Assembly (NCBI RefSeq): GCF_025024155.1 | Contig: NW_026251816.1 | Coordinates: forward strand, 1 to 64,000 | DNA: 64,000 nt | Reading direction: 5' to 3' | DNA from: Gamsiella multidivaricata | Lineage: Eukaryota > Mortierellomycota > Mortierellomycetes > Mortierellales > Mortierellaceae | Made by a program: the position numbers and the translations under genes | Notes under the pieces: generated by a model | Databases searched by the model: none | What the model saw: the letters and a program-made list of their open reading frames with translations, nothing else | Told to the model about the DNA's origin: nothing | In this document: positions 45,995 through 58,506 of the stretch, in pieces | Numbering within the stretch: the stretch's first letter is position 1 | Layout of the letters: each line of letters begins with the position of its first letter

Positions 45995-46725
45995 CTATTA
46001 TCGTGATCGGTTCTTTTACTTTTTCCGCGGAGAAAAGAAAGTGGGGTTAGCATTTGGTCTTGCTCATAATGGTCTATTAAGGTCGAGTCGAGTCGGGTCG
46101 AGGCATAGCCACGCGGTGGACAGGACATGGTGATATCGGTCTTTGAGTCTCTGGCGTGTTGGCAGCACCTGCGACGGACAGGCATTGTACCTCGTACTTA
46201 CCACTTATGACTGAGACAAAATTGGATGCCAATTGGATATGGAGGAAGACGGTCGAATGAAAGGGATGAGTGGAGAAAGTCAAGGATGGTGATGTCGAAG
46301 ATGCGAGGACAGCGGCAGGGTAGATGGCAAAGGGGGTGTCCTTTGCCAAAAAGTTATATTTGGACCACATGGGGTGTAATGATGCTCACACTCTTTAAAG
46401 TAAATAACTTAAAAGAAATGAAGTGCACTCCGCTGTTCAATTTATACAGTGCCTTAAAACGTCTTTTCAGGGGAAAGTGTGCACCGCAATCTCGCTGATC
46501 TCTTCTCATTCAACACCATCTGCAAGGGACAACCTCGCTTTTCCCTCCTGCTTCCTTCTTCACTCTCTCCCTTCTCAACGCTACTCTGTTTTGTACCAGC
46601 GCACAAAGACTCTCCTTCCTCCCTTCCCTCCTTCTCTACTATTCGTTTATACCCACTCACCTTCACCCCCTCTCTATCATATACTTTCGTTATCCTTCCT
46701 GTCACTTCTAATTCTCATATCAGTC
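45995..46725. promoter_or_regulatory. Bidirectional promoter region
   Basis: This 731-nt gap separates two genes transcribed away from each other. The half nearer the plus-strand gene (46500-46720) is strongly pyrimidine-rich, the same leader type seen before the C2H2 and GATA-like genes. No specific sites can be named. Confidence 0.45.
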
Positions 46726-48297
46726 ATGGCAACATTGGCCAGAATTATGCGAGGCATTGCCATTAAGGCGCTGCAATGTGGCTCCATACCTCAGCATGTT
46801 GGCTTTATTATGGATGGCAACCGCAGGTATGGTCGCAAGGTGCAAGTTGGAAACGGCAAAGGCTATTATCTAGGATACGAGACGCTAGAAGAGGTACGAG
46901 TATCATCTCCCCCAAAATATCCTATTTACAAATCAGCAAGGAAATCATATCAGCTAAACTTAGCGACAATTTGATGGTAACTCCCTTTAGATTTTGGCAG
47001 TGTCAATGGAACTAGGCGTCAAGGTCGTCACTGTGTACGCCTTCAGCATTGAAAACTTCAAGCGCCCGCCAGATCAAGTCGAGACGTTGATGGAGCTGGC
47101 CAAGGCCAAGCTGGCAGAGCTATGTGAGCACAGGTAATTACTGGATTTTGATGGCTGTCTGCAATGGCATTTTGGGAATCCCTGCAAGGACACACACAGG
47201 CACCTATGTGTATTATCCGAATTAGCATATGAAAACAAAGGTGAAACTCAATTATTACAGCGATAATTCAGTGCAGGCTCTGAAAAACAGCAAACATACA
47301 TGGGTGGGAACCGATGTGCAGAAAGATTTAAAGAGCAGAGTGCCGTTTTCGATTACGATATTACACTTACCACAACAAATCTGCAACGTGGCATCACACG
47401 CATTCCATTCCCGCCCCCTGCTCGTGTCATTGACATTCTATTTTTTTTTATCATCATAGTGAACTGGTCAATCGCTACGGCATCGGTATTCGAGTACTGG
47501 GAGACGATACTCTGCTCCCTGAGGATGTCCGTAAAGTCGTGCGTCGTGCGGTGGAACTCACTAAGAAGAATAACAGGGCCATCCTCAACATGTGCTTTCC
47601 ATATACCTCACGCGAAGAGCTCACCATGGCAACACGTTCCCTCGTCAGCGGCATTGAAGCATATGAGCTGGATCCAAGGTATGGTTCTATTTATTGGGAG
47701 GGAAGGATTTCGAGCTTCGCACGATTAACACTTAACTGAATCATACGCTATGATTTCGACTATGATAGCGATATCACAACAAGTGCTTTGGAGAACAGCC
47801 TTTACACGCGCTCTTGTCCTCCCATGGATATTTTGATCCGCACCTCAGGTGAAATTCGACTCAGCGATTTTATGCTTTGGCAGTCTTCCCGGGCATGTCA
47901 TGTTGAGTTTATTGACTGCTATTGGCCCGAGTTCACGTTCTGGAAACTTGTCCCGATTCTTCTGAGATATCAACTTCGTGCCGGATCTATAGCACAGTCC
48001 AGGCGGGAGTACGAGAGAAGAGATGGAACCGATGCAACTATATTCGCATCATCGAGCTGTGGTAGCGCCGCATGCGAGCAGGATGCAGTAGAGGATGCGT
48101 TAGATAGCCGATGTATCAGTGAACCGATAACCCTTCACCGCAATTCTTCAGAGTCAACCTTAATTACCGAGGAGCTCGATGACGACCGAGACTTGGACAT
48201 GTATGACTGCCAGGCAAAGGAGAAGAGACGGCGTGTAAAAGAGTTCTTAGCCCATCGGGGACATTTACCGAACTGTCCACTGGTCCAGCTACAATAA
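46726..48297 (+). CDS. RER2: cis-Prenyltransferase (dehydrodolichyl diphosphate synthase, Rer2/Srt1 type)
   Basis: Exons 46726-46893, 46991-47133, 47460-47678 and 47769-48297 join to 352 aa. The enzyme condenses isopentenyl diphosphate onto farnesyl diphosphate to build the dolichol backbone at the ER. The catalytic motif [15 protein letters not shown] lies at residues 24-38 (Asp30). [12 protein letters not shown] follows, and [15 protein letters not shown] at about 201-215 is the conserved C-terminal motif of the family. The segment [13 protein letters not shown] matches the usual ending of the core. Unusually, about 95 residues follow the core (acidic, Ser-rich, ending [10 protein letters not shown]), more than in yeast Rer2. 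The N-terminal helix is short. The gene name is assigned by family; the Rer2-versus-Srt1 choice is not certain. Confidence 0.88.
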
Positions 48298-48531
48298 AGT
48301 GCTTTTTGTGTTCAGCTTATTTTCTTGGTGCCTGAAAAGATTGAAAAAATATATGCAGTCCCAGAGTGAATCGATAGCACTGAACGCGATGTGTGTTGTG
48401 CCTCTCAAGTTGATTGCAGCACTTCGCCATCATCTCGCGCAAGATCCACCGTTGCACTCTTCCGCATACAAACAGGGTACAGGATACAACAGGAGCTATA
48501 GGACAGCTAAGACGGACCAAGCGATTCAGGG

Positions 48532-51500
48532 ATGCGTATCGAGGAACTCATTATCGACGGCTTCAAGAGTTATGCCACCCGTACATCCATCACTGGCTGG
48601 GACCCTGAATTCAACGCCATCACTGGTCTCAATGGTTCTGGCAAGTCCAATATTCTCGATGCGATCTGCTTCGTCCTCGGCATTACCAACTGGGCACAGG
48701 TACCTCAACTATTTGCAATCGTGGACAGTGTGGAACTTAGATACACCATGACGCCGCAGTGGTTGAAGCAAGTCGCTCAAAGCATTTTTTTTTTTTTTTT
48801 TTTTTTTTTTTTGCCCCTCATATTGGGTCACTGATTCTAGGTGCGAGCAAGCAGTATCCAGGACCTGATTTACAAACGTGGCCAGGCTGGCGTAACCAAG
48901 GCTTCAGTCACTGTCGTTTTCAATAATCAGGATCGTGAGCAAAGTCCTGTCGGTTTTGAGAGCAGCAAGCAAATCACCATCACTCGACAGGTACGCTCAG
49001 GAACCAACGATTACATCATGGGCCCTGTGGAGACTCCTTTGCTGACATGACTTGGCTTCTATAGATCTTGATTGGCGGACGCAGCAAGTTCTTGGTCAAT
49101 GGACACACAGCTCAACAACAGGTCGTCCAGACCTTATTCCAGTCGGTACAGCTCAACATCAACAACCCACATTTCCTAATTATGCAAGGAAAGATCACAA
49201 AGGTTCTCAACATGAAGCCACCAGAGATTTTGTCCATGATTGAAGAAGCTGCTGGAACCCGCATGTTCGAGGAGAGAAAAGAAAAGGCGCTCAAGACGAT
49301 CGCGAAGAAGGAAAAGAAGGTTGCAGAAATCACTCAGTTGCTGGCGGAGGAAATTGTGCCCAAGTTGGACAAGCTACGAGGAGAGAAGCGAGCATATCTG
49401 GAGTTTCAGAAGACCCAAACAGAAATCGAGCGACTGTCAAGGATCGTCGTCTCGTACGACTACTCCCGCTATGAGGTACTTATTGCCTACGCCTCCGATT
49501 CAGCAAGGATATGAAAGACAACATAGCGGCCTAATTTCCATTGTTCTTTATGTTGTCTACGCACTACTTTAGCAACGATACTCCAAGACAAAAAAGGATC
49601 TTGCGGATAAAATTACATTGACGGAGCACAAAACAACAGAGATCCAACAACTGCAGTCGGCTATCTCCAACATCACTCAGGACATCGAAAAAATCACGGC
49701 AAATCGGCTCAAGGAGATGACACAGGGCGGCAAATTTCAGACATTGGATATGACGGTAAAGGAACTTTCCAAGGAAATGGTCAAAGTGAGAACGCAGCGT
49801 GATCTGAAAGGCAAGGAAGCTGAGGAGGAGGATCAAAACCGAATAGGTCTTCAGGCTACGCAAAAGGAGGTATGGCTAGGTGCATTATTTTGTTTCGAAG
49901 AGACGACCTAGATGACTGAACATTGCAGATGAGTCCATAAGGGTTTGGTTACTCATATCATTATTATCTTGTATTTTATAGACTGACAAAATTCTTCGCG
50001 AGAAGCGGGCGGAGTTCCAGAAACTCCAAGTCACCTACAACGACCTCAAGAGAAAGCATGATGAGCAGCAGGAGCAGGTGCGCATGAACGAGGAATTAAT
50101 CCAGACACTTTCCACGGGGTTGGCCGCAGAGGAAGGCCATGAGAACGGTTACATGGAACAGTTACAAAGGATCAAGGCATCGGCGGCGCAAGCGACGACG
50201 ATCGTGGAGCAATCGAAACTGAAGATGAAGCATCTACAGACTGAGCTGGTAGAGAAGCGCAAGCAGGTGACAGTGGCACAGAAAAACAACAAGGATCTGA
50301 GTGCTGGGCTTTTGGCGACTAAGCAGCAGGCGAAGCAGTTGGAAGGCGCTCTGAGCAGACAGTCGTTTGACCCTGAAAAGGAGCGAGCGTTGTTGATGGA
50401 GAAGGCAGCTCATTCAGAGGGGATCCAAAAACTTACGGAGCAAATCGAATATACTTCACGGAAGGTCTCTGGTCTCGACTTTCAGTACTCAAACCCCACA
50501 CCAAATTTCGACCGATCGACCGTCAAGGGCCTTGTTGCAGAGCTGTTCACAGTGCATCCAGAGAACATGAATGCGGTGACAGCACTGGAGATTTGCGCCG
50601 GGGGTCGTTTGTACAATGTAAGTCAGCACGAGGTCGCTATGGGTTTCTTTACCACGCTTTACTTCAAACAGGTCATAACCCCAATATGTTCTCTAGATCG
50701 TTGTTGACAATGAAGTGGTCGGATCTCAGCTGCTTCAGAATGGCAGGCTCCGCAAGCGTGTTACAATCATTCCTCTTAACAAAATTTCTGCGTTCAGGGC
50801 GCACGCCCAGGTACTACTCTCGATCTTGGATTATCTCCATTTACTAAAACAGCATCGATTTTTAATTTTGAACGCGCTAACGGATAGTTTTTGAATTATG
50901 AAATAGAAAATCGCCACTGCACAAAAACTAGCCCCAGGCAAGGTAAACCTGGCCCTGACATTGATCGGGTTCGAGGAGCACCTGGAAACGGCCATGGCGT
51001 ACATTTTCGGCAATACCCTAATTTGCGCTGATGCAGAGTCCGCTAAGAAGGTCACATTCCATCAAGAGGTCCGAATGAAGTCTGTCACGCTCGACGGCGA
51101 TGTTTACGACCCAAGTGGAACCTTGCAGGGCGGATCTAGACCTTCCGGTGGCGGCATTCTTACTAGTCTTCAAGAAATTCACGAGCTGAAGGGTCGACTG
51201 GCTGAGCGCCGACAGCAGCTTCAGCAAGTGGAACATCAACTCGCTGGCTTGTCTCAGGAAGGAAGGGCGTATGCTGAACTGAAGCAAAAGTTGGAGCTGA
51301 AAACCCACGAACTCCGCTTGTCTGAACAGCGGATTTCTGCCAGCGAGCACGTTCAACTGACGGAACAAGTTGAGAAACTGGAAAAGGAAATTGAGGCATT
51401 GGAGCAAGGAATCCAAGAAGGAAACGTTAAGAGGGCCGATGCTGTCAAGCGTTGTCAAGAGATTGAGAAGGAGATGAACGACTTCAAGAAGAACAAGGAC

Positions 51501-53193
51501 GGCAAGCTGCAGGAACTTATGGTAACAACCTGGCACTATCTTATGCACTACCTGGCCGTGCTTGTTTGTCAATAGGTAGAGCTAATGCGGCTATTTTTTA
51601 TGCCCCTTTCTTCTTTTTAGCAAAAACTTGCAAAATCCAAAGCAGAGTTGGTCAAGAATGCACCTCGGGTAAAGGTCATGCACCGTGAATATCAGACCTT
51701 GGAGCTCGAGTTGGGTAAGTATAGTGTACTCCAAAGCGCCGCCACTATACAGCATATCCTGCAAGCGCGCGTAGCCGCTGACACCCATCTCAACTCTACA
51801 ATAGAACAACTCGAAAAGGACATTAAGACTGCCAATCAGGAGTTGGCGGACAGCGAGGCCCTGATTTCCAGCTTCAAACAAGAACGCGATCGGCTTCAGG
51901 AACATTCGAGGAACCTGGAGGAGTCCTATGAGAAGGCACAGGCAGAGTTTGAGCGGGAGAAGGCACAGCTCACGGCATATGATGAAGAGTTGAAGGAGCT
52001 AGAGGCTCTTTCGAAACAAAAATCCGAGGTTGTGGCTGAAATTCAGCTGGAGATTCAGAACTTGGCGCACGAGACGGACCGGCTCTCGAAGGAAAACCAG
52101 TCGTTACTGAAGGCCACCGAGGAGCTCGAGGCTGCTAATGATTGGATCCAGGACCAGAAACAGTATGTGAACTAATGCTCAGGCTACGATGTTGCTGCGG
52201 TGATGCACTTTTGAAGGAATGTTCACGCTAATATCCTATGAGTTTTTTTTTTTTTTAGTCTGTTCGGACAGCTCAATGGCCCGTACGATTTCACGTCTCA
52301 AAATCCGTCGGAGAGTCGCAAGAAGCTGAAGCAGCTCGACGAGAAGCACTCTGCCATGAAGAACAAGGTCAATCCTAAGGTTATGACTATGCTTGAGAAC
52401 CAAGAGAAGCGTGAGGCATCTCTGAAGCAGATGTTAGCTACTGTGCAACGTGACAAAACCAAGATTGAGGATACGATCGCTTCTTTGGATGACTACAAGA
52501 TCGAGGCACTCGAAAAGACCTATTCAAAAGTCAATGGGGATTTTGGAGCCATCTTTGGCGATCTGTTACCCGGAAACAACGCCAAACTGCAGCCTTTGGA
52601 GGGCAAGGACGTCACTGGCGGACTGGAGGTCAAGGTCTGTCTAGGGGGTGTGTGGAAGGCCAGCTTGACAGAGCTGAGTGGTGGACAGCGATCGTTGATT
52701 GCCCTGTCCTTAATCTTATCCCTGCTCCAGTTCAAGCCTGCACCAATGTATATTCTGGACGAGGTCGATGCAGCTCTGGATTTATCGCATACGCAGAACA
52801 TTGGTCAACTGCTTCGCACGCGGTTCAAGGGATCACAGTTTATCGTTGTGTCTCTGAAGGAAGGAATGTTTAATAATGCCAATGTGCTCTTCAGGGCGCG
52901 CTTCAGGGATGGTATTTCTATTGTCGATGTAAGTATCGCTTCCAAGCCCCATGCATACATGCTTTGGATATTAAGGAAGCTACTGACGAGCCACAACATT
53001 TTTTATCAACCTCTAGCGCAACGCACAAAATCAGAGAAGCAATGCCAAAGCAGTTGCTGGTTCTTCGTCAACCACAGGAGGACGTCGGGGAGAGAACGAG
53101 AAGGAGAACGATGTGTCAGCGGCCAACGTTGCGACATCCGAAGGATCTGGGTCGCTCTTAGACAAGAAGCAGGCCAAGAGGATCAAAGTCTAG
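48532..53193 (+). CDS. SMC2: Condensin subunit SMC2
   Basis: Ten exons: 48532-48699, 48841-48990, 49065-49475, 49573-49869, 49982-50617, 50697-50810, 50907-51521, 51621-52162, 52259-52928 and 53017-53193. They join in phase to 1259 aa. SMC2 pairs with SMC4 in condensin and compacts chromosomes using ATP. Walker A GLNGSGKS is at residues 32-39. [16 protein letters not shown] and [13 protein letters not shown] mark the SMC2 head. Two long coiled coils flank the hinge (about 519-665, with [16 protein letters not shown] at its end). The signature [14 protein letters not shown] starts at residue 1117, and Walker B/D-loop [11 protein letters not shown] has Asp1145 and Glu1146. PYDF after HLFGQLNG matches SMC2. 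The C-terminal 60 residues are a Ser/Asn/basic tail. The first intron contains a run of 28 T. The stop lies 150 nt from the convergent neighbour's stop. Confidence 0.96.
48785..48812 (+). repeat. Run of 28 T inside SMC2 intron 1
   Basis: An uninterrupted T homopolymer lies between the donor at 48700 and the acceptor at 48840. Comparable intronic T-runs occur at 3039-3063 (25 T, SNF5 intron 1) and in DCD1 intron 2. They mark the T-rich intron style of this genome. Confidence 0.9.
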
Positions 53194-53343
53194 AGCCGTG
53201 GCCTATCTGCCTCTCAGCTTCACTATGTCCATTATAGTAAATCCGCGTATTCATTGTACATACACTTGTATTGCGACGGAGACGTGTTTTCAAGTACACC
53301 ATCTCTTTATTATTGGACACCCATGACAAGCGAATGTTTTCCA

Positions 53344-56079
53344 TCATGGAAGACCTGCTTGCGTGTGCCGTGCGCGGCTAGGATCTGATCCTTGACTAGG
53401 CATCCTCCTTTGTGTGTGGACCAGCTCTTGTAGGAAGCTATGGCAGAGATGAGCAGAGAATGGTCGACGACGGTTTAGTCGCTTGCCTAAAGCGTAAATT
53501 ACTCTCATTTTTGGAGTACACACCGAACGACAAGAACCACGGTTTACCTCTGACTGTTATGAATGCTCGTGCCTCCAAAGATAATACGTGCCCCGGGAGT
53601 AGCGGCATTCAGCATGGAAATATATCTCGCCTCTTCATATGTTGCTCCGCCCACCATAAAGACAATGATATCCTGAGGCCGATCCCGACTAGCTGAGCCC
53701 TCGACAAAGGGGTAACTCGCCTCCTTGAGTCGCATCTTTAGCAGCTGTTCCAGAATTTGGGCCAGCTGAGGTTGATGCTGCGTGTACACGTTTTCAACTC
53801 CCTGTGTTGCAAAAGAAAAACGATAGCTACGTTAGGCATGCGTCCTGAAAAGGCATAAGCCCAGGAATCCTGTACCTATGTATCCCTGTACCTTAAGCCC
53901 TTTGAGCGCACTCCTTCCACGCGAGAGAATACTTTCGTTCGAAAATAAATCGTCCTGTCTTTGAGATGCACCGCCATATTGCATCAGGGTATCTAGTGAC
54001 TACATCAATCGCAAACAAAAGGACATTGCGTTAAAATATCGAAAACTACCTTGGATGTACAATTCCGTCCCCAATATCATAATGGACCCAGGCTCTTGGA
54101 GACTTACAGCGATTTCGCGTTCACTCAATCCACTCTTGTAAAGCAGATCGATTAAAGAGGCAACGGCGTTACCCTGGAACTTTTCGTAGCGTAGCGCGTA
54201 CAACTGGACCAAACGGATCTTACTGCCATCGCTGACCTTTGGGCTGCTGATCAGGCGTTGCAAGTTCTAAGCATTATCACGAAGATACGGTAGTGGATTA
54301 TTTGTAAGCGTAGCGTATCAAATACATGCGGAAAAAAGAAAAAGAAAAAAAAGCCGCACTTCGCGTCTTGCAGTTTCGTACGAACCTTGAGATCGTTGTT
54401 GTGAGAATCCGAGCATGCCAAACTCTGCTCCAATTCCGAGACCTCCAACACATTTCCTTGATCGACTAGTCGACTCAGTTCGCCCACGAGCGTCACATGC
54501 TTCGAGACATTCCCGGACAACTTTCTGAACTCGGGATAGTCCTCCACAAAGCGCTTCATGTCTGCAATCGACTCGATGTTCATGTTGGACTTGGTCTTTG
54601 TCTGATATTCATCCACGTAACTCTTGATATTGGCGCCCAAATCTCCCAGATTCAGAAACATGTTCTTTTGAAAAAAGGCGTCCTGGTCGCATGACAGCAC
54701 AACTTCCTAGAGAACGATAAGAGATGCAATATTAAATTTAATCTGCCTTCTGTTTTGGATTGTCCTGTACTCTGAGAAAAGACGGCGGTACAAAATAACG
54801 AAAGGCCAGTCGCGGGTGCCTACCTTCAGTTCTGGTTTGATCCCTGGCACTCCTGATAGGTCTACTCTTCCATTACGAATTCCGATCAACTCATGGACCA
54901 TGGCCTGGTATGTCCATTGAGAAAGCAGTGGTGTCACAGGATCGTTGCGACGATCAAGAATCAGCAGGATGGGCGGTGTGTCCGACTTTCGGAAATCAAA
55001 TAGTTGTCCTTCCTGCTGGATTTGGAACTAGTTGTAGAATGACGAACATTTAGCCACGTTGCAGTGTCCAGATCTCTCTCTCTCTCTGATTTTTTCTCAG
55101 TTCCTCGCGCGTGTATAAGAATGTACCTGCACTTCTGTGGCGAGTCGCTTGGCCATTGCGCTTCTCTGCTGATACCGGATCAATGGTTTCTTTTTCAAAG
55201 AGAGAAGCACGCTCAGCAGCCCGTCTACAGTCCTGGTGAAGCTAGTGTTGTCCCATGCCGTGAAAGAGTCCCCATACAACGGTATCGTCGCTGAATCGAG
55301 ATTGATCGAGAAACAATCTGGATTGATGGCGTAGTAATCAGCATAGTATTCCTAGAATGAGAATGTATCCGAGTACAGTTATTGAGTAGGACATGCCCTG
55401 GTATCACATCTAGTTCCCTGCTTTCTCAATGGTTTAAATGAGTCCGTACTTGAACTTCCCGTACGACTTCGTGCTCATCCATCTCTGCAAGGCGCTCAAT
55501 TACAGTCTTCTTAATGCGGTTGCTGAAATCTAACCAAGGTACGAGCATGCCAAGCGGCGATGGCAGTGAGTTGACCATGAGACGTGTTCTTCGTTAGAGA
55601 CATTCCGTGAGAGTTCGTATGTCTTAATCGTGCCGGGAAGATGTTCGACTACTTACAGAGATAGTAGTCGCCATAACACGGGTCCCGAAGTTCCTGGATC
55701 AGCTTCTCTATCGAGTCAGGAGTCGGCCTCAGGAAACAGACACACTTCAAGTGCCGCATCTTATCCCTGGTACTGTTTTCGATGCGGTCCACGAGGTAGG
55801 TCTCCTTTTGGAGGAGATGAGATTGGGTCGCCACCATCGAGATGATGGGTGTCTAGATTGCGGTTGTGACAACGGCATGGAGTTGTTAGCGCCCCAGTTG
55901 TCTCGTTTCTGCTTTACACGACCAAAAGAAAGCTGTGGAGTGGTAACGCCTAGGGCGGGATGCGAGCGCAGTCGGCTGCTGTGGTTTACCGTTTCCTGGT
56001 CTAGGAGAAGGACCTTCATGCCTGGCGTGTCGCTAAGCATCTTGTCGATGTAGTACTGCAGTGCTGTTATGGTGTTCAT
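53344..56079 (-). CDS. VPS45: Sec1/Munc18-family protein VPS45
   Basis: Ten exons: 55990-56079, 55657-55852, 55450-55529, 55127-55351, 54824-55027, 54386-54706, 54108-54266, 53892-53999, 53548-53801 and 53344-53437. They join in phase to 576 aa, the usual length for the family. VPS45 binds the Tlg2/Pep12-type syntaxin and regulates SNARE assembly in Golgi-to-endosome traffic. Recognisable blocks are [11 protein letters not shown] near the N-terminus, [53 protein letters not shown] followed by [13 protein letters not shown], and the C-terminal [21 protein letters not shown] and GTSIHNSQS. Intron 54267-54385 begins GTTCGT, an uncommon but GT donor. The gene is convergent with SMC2. Confidence 0.94.
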
Positions 56080-57984
56080 GGCGCGAAGGAGTGATGAATG
56101 TGTAATGAGCGGAGGCGCGAAGAGCTGCTTGTACCGCAGGGACTAAAGACACGCCACGATTTTATGCAGCTGCCTGGAATAAAATCTTGGGTAAATTCGA
56201 CTTAAATAGTGGAAAATAGTGGACATGGCTCATCCTGTACATGTACGCTGTCGCGCCCCCTTCATTCAAGGAAACGCTTCGTTGCTATCCTTCAGACCCC
56301 ATGCGCACCTGGCTCCCGAATCTAGGCCGTTGCAGATTATAGCAGATCAAAGACGCCAATACGCTCAGGTAGAAGCAGATTAAATCCACAATATCTTTCT
56401 TTGCCAAGACACGTAAATGTACAAGATGGATGTTGGCACTGACTATGTGTTTCTTGTCCAATAAGTGAAAAGGACATGGTCGATATCACTAGAAGTCCGT
56501 GATGCGCCCTGTATTTCCTGTAACATGAAACCGCCTCTGTGAAAGCGATGTAGTGCATAACATCCACTTTTTTGCTGGCCTCCCTCCTCTGCGAACTATC
56601 CAAAGAAAGCAACGTCAAACGGACCTATTAGATTGTCTTACAGCAGCAGCAGTAGCTTTTTGTCGCACTAGTCTAGTTGGTGTGTGTGTATTTAGAACCC
56701 GAGGAATTTGTGTTGAACACAGCGAGCCTCATAGCAAAGGGGTTGCGCGAAGTGCATGTAGCGCAAACATTTCCCTGGGTTTATGCGGCGGCCTCGTTGG
56801 TTGCTCGCTCCATCTTGCTAGACTCTAGTCCCGTCTCGCCGTTGTGTGGATAGGATTCATTGAACAAACTCTGTCAAGACGGTATGATGGGAAGTACGGT
56901 ACTCATGTCATGCAAATACCTGTCTCTTGTTATACTTACATTCCCACCCCAGGATTCTCTGCAACTTTTACTCGGCATTCTCGGGGCGTAGAATCGGATC
57001 TTTGCGACGTAGTGATGCCCTGTAATCTGTAGCAAATTTCGTCGCGGTGCTTGGATCGCCTTTCAGTGGCGCTCCGGCAGGTTCCATCCCAAAACCCCAT
57101 ACTCCTTCCACCATATGGATGTGTGCGATGGAGGAGGCAACAGTGCTTAGGAGAGTTGAAGGGAAATAGAGATGAGAACAGGAGAACACATTTATTAGAC
57201 GTCTTTCTGCTTGATTGCCCAGCTTTTCTAAGCTTGTTAAGGACTCAGGCGGGGTCACGGTCGAGTTCGCGCTTTCTACCAAGCAATGCCCCGATATGTC
57301 GCTTTGTATGTAAGGCAAGTACTACTCTTCCACGTTCTGTTCAAATCCTGGCCCTTTCCGCTTCAATCCTGCATATGAACAACTAATCAAAAGGCGATCA
57401 GGTTCGACCAGTTTTATCGAGCTACATATCTGTTTTATACGGCCATCAGCGCCCGTTGTTGACTGGAGGTAGTTAGTCCTGACAATTGAATTTCAAAGAT
57501 TCAATTACAGTTCACCAAGTATGGTCCAACCTCCAAAATACTCACCAAACGTCTTCATTCCACTGTAGCAGTTTTGCTACCCAAACTCATGATTCAGTTC
57601 TCGAGAGAGGAAAAGTTCTCGGCAGAGGAAAGAACAGTGGATCCTCGCCATGCACGACTGTCGTATTGAACTGATGAGTTCCAGGCGAGGACTCGGTAGC
57701 GATAATGAGCGTTACTTAGTCCTTATAACATGCACGCCCATCCTGCCCCTTCCCTCTCCTCTTCTCTCGTCACAGTACATGGGGCTGACGACCTTTCCTG
57801 CCATCTCTGTCCTTTTTCCATTGGGTGGCTGTGCCTTCCTCCCCAGGCGCGCTGAGTTGAATATAGGAATTCCTAGAAACTTTACTAGTACTCGTTCAAG
57901 GGCCTATGCGAGCTAGGCGTACTTGACTATTCACATTTCTTTGTATCTTTTTCGCTATCCCCTCTATAACTTCTTTACCACCAG

Positions 57985-58019
<35 letters not shown>

Positions 58020-58506
58020 GGCTGACTTATGCGAATGTCTACCGCCTCACTTTCTCTCAACTCTTCTGAGACATCCTTGCGAACAGAAAGGACGGAAGGC
58101 AGGACGAGGCAAGATCAGGGTGCGTTCACATTTTTTTCCGAGTGAAAAAGCGAGGACCAAGTAGGAGGTGGCGCATGCAGCCATTGGCCATTGGCACAGA
58201 TCAATCGCGCGTGGCAGATGCGGGCTTTGACATGCTCCTTCAACTGCGCAGGATAGATAAAACGATACAGATCCGCTTCAACACAAATCCAGCAGCCGAT
58301 TTCCTTTTGACCGTGCCCCATATTGTTTATTGATGATTGTATTTACAAGAAAACACTCCTGTCGATGTTAATGTCTATCGCGCAACCTCGCGTTTAAAGA
58401 AATGAGAGAAAGAAAAGAAAAGAAAAAAAAGAAAAAAAAAAAAGATGTCGTCGAGCTAAATAAATGGATCTGCAACGCGAAAAACTGTCCTGACCGAGCG
58501 TATCCT
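56080..58506. other. Intergenic (2.4 kb) with a 32-A tract
   Basis: No gene is supported. A minus-strand frame at 56968-57318 (116 aa) and an overlapping plus-strand frame have no recognisable motif. A run of 32 A lies at 57985-58016, and A-rich sequence near 58406-58443 is probably in the 3' flank of the lumazine synthase gene. The first few hundred bases are likely the VPS45 promoter. Confidence 0.45.
57985..58016 (+). repeat. Run of 32 A in intergenic DNA
   Basis: A homopolymer of 32 A. It could be a microsatellite or the tail of a very old retroposed sequence, but no target-site duplication or recognisable body lies upstream. Confidence 0.85.

Noticed and set aside
51715..51752. GTAAGT...CAG as an additional intron in SMC2
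   Set aside because: Removing these 38 nt shifts the frame into a stop, while the unspliced sequence continues the coiled coil.
56968..57318. 116-aa minus-strand frame between VPS45 and RIB4
   Set aside because: It overlaps an equally long plus-strand frame and has no recognisable feature.
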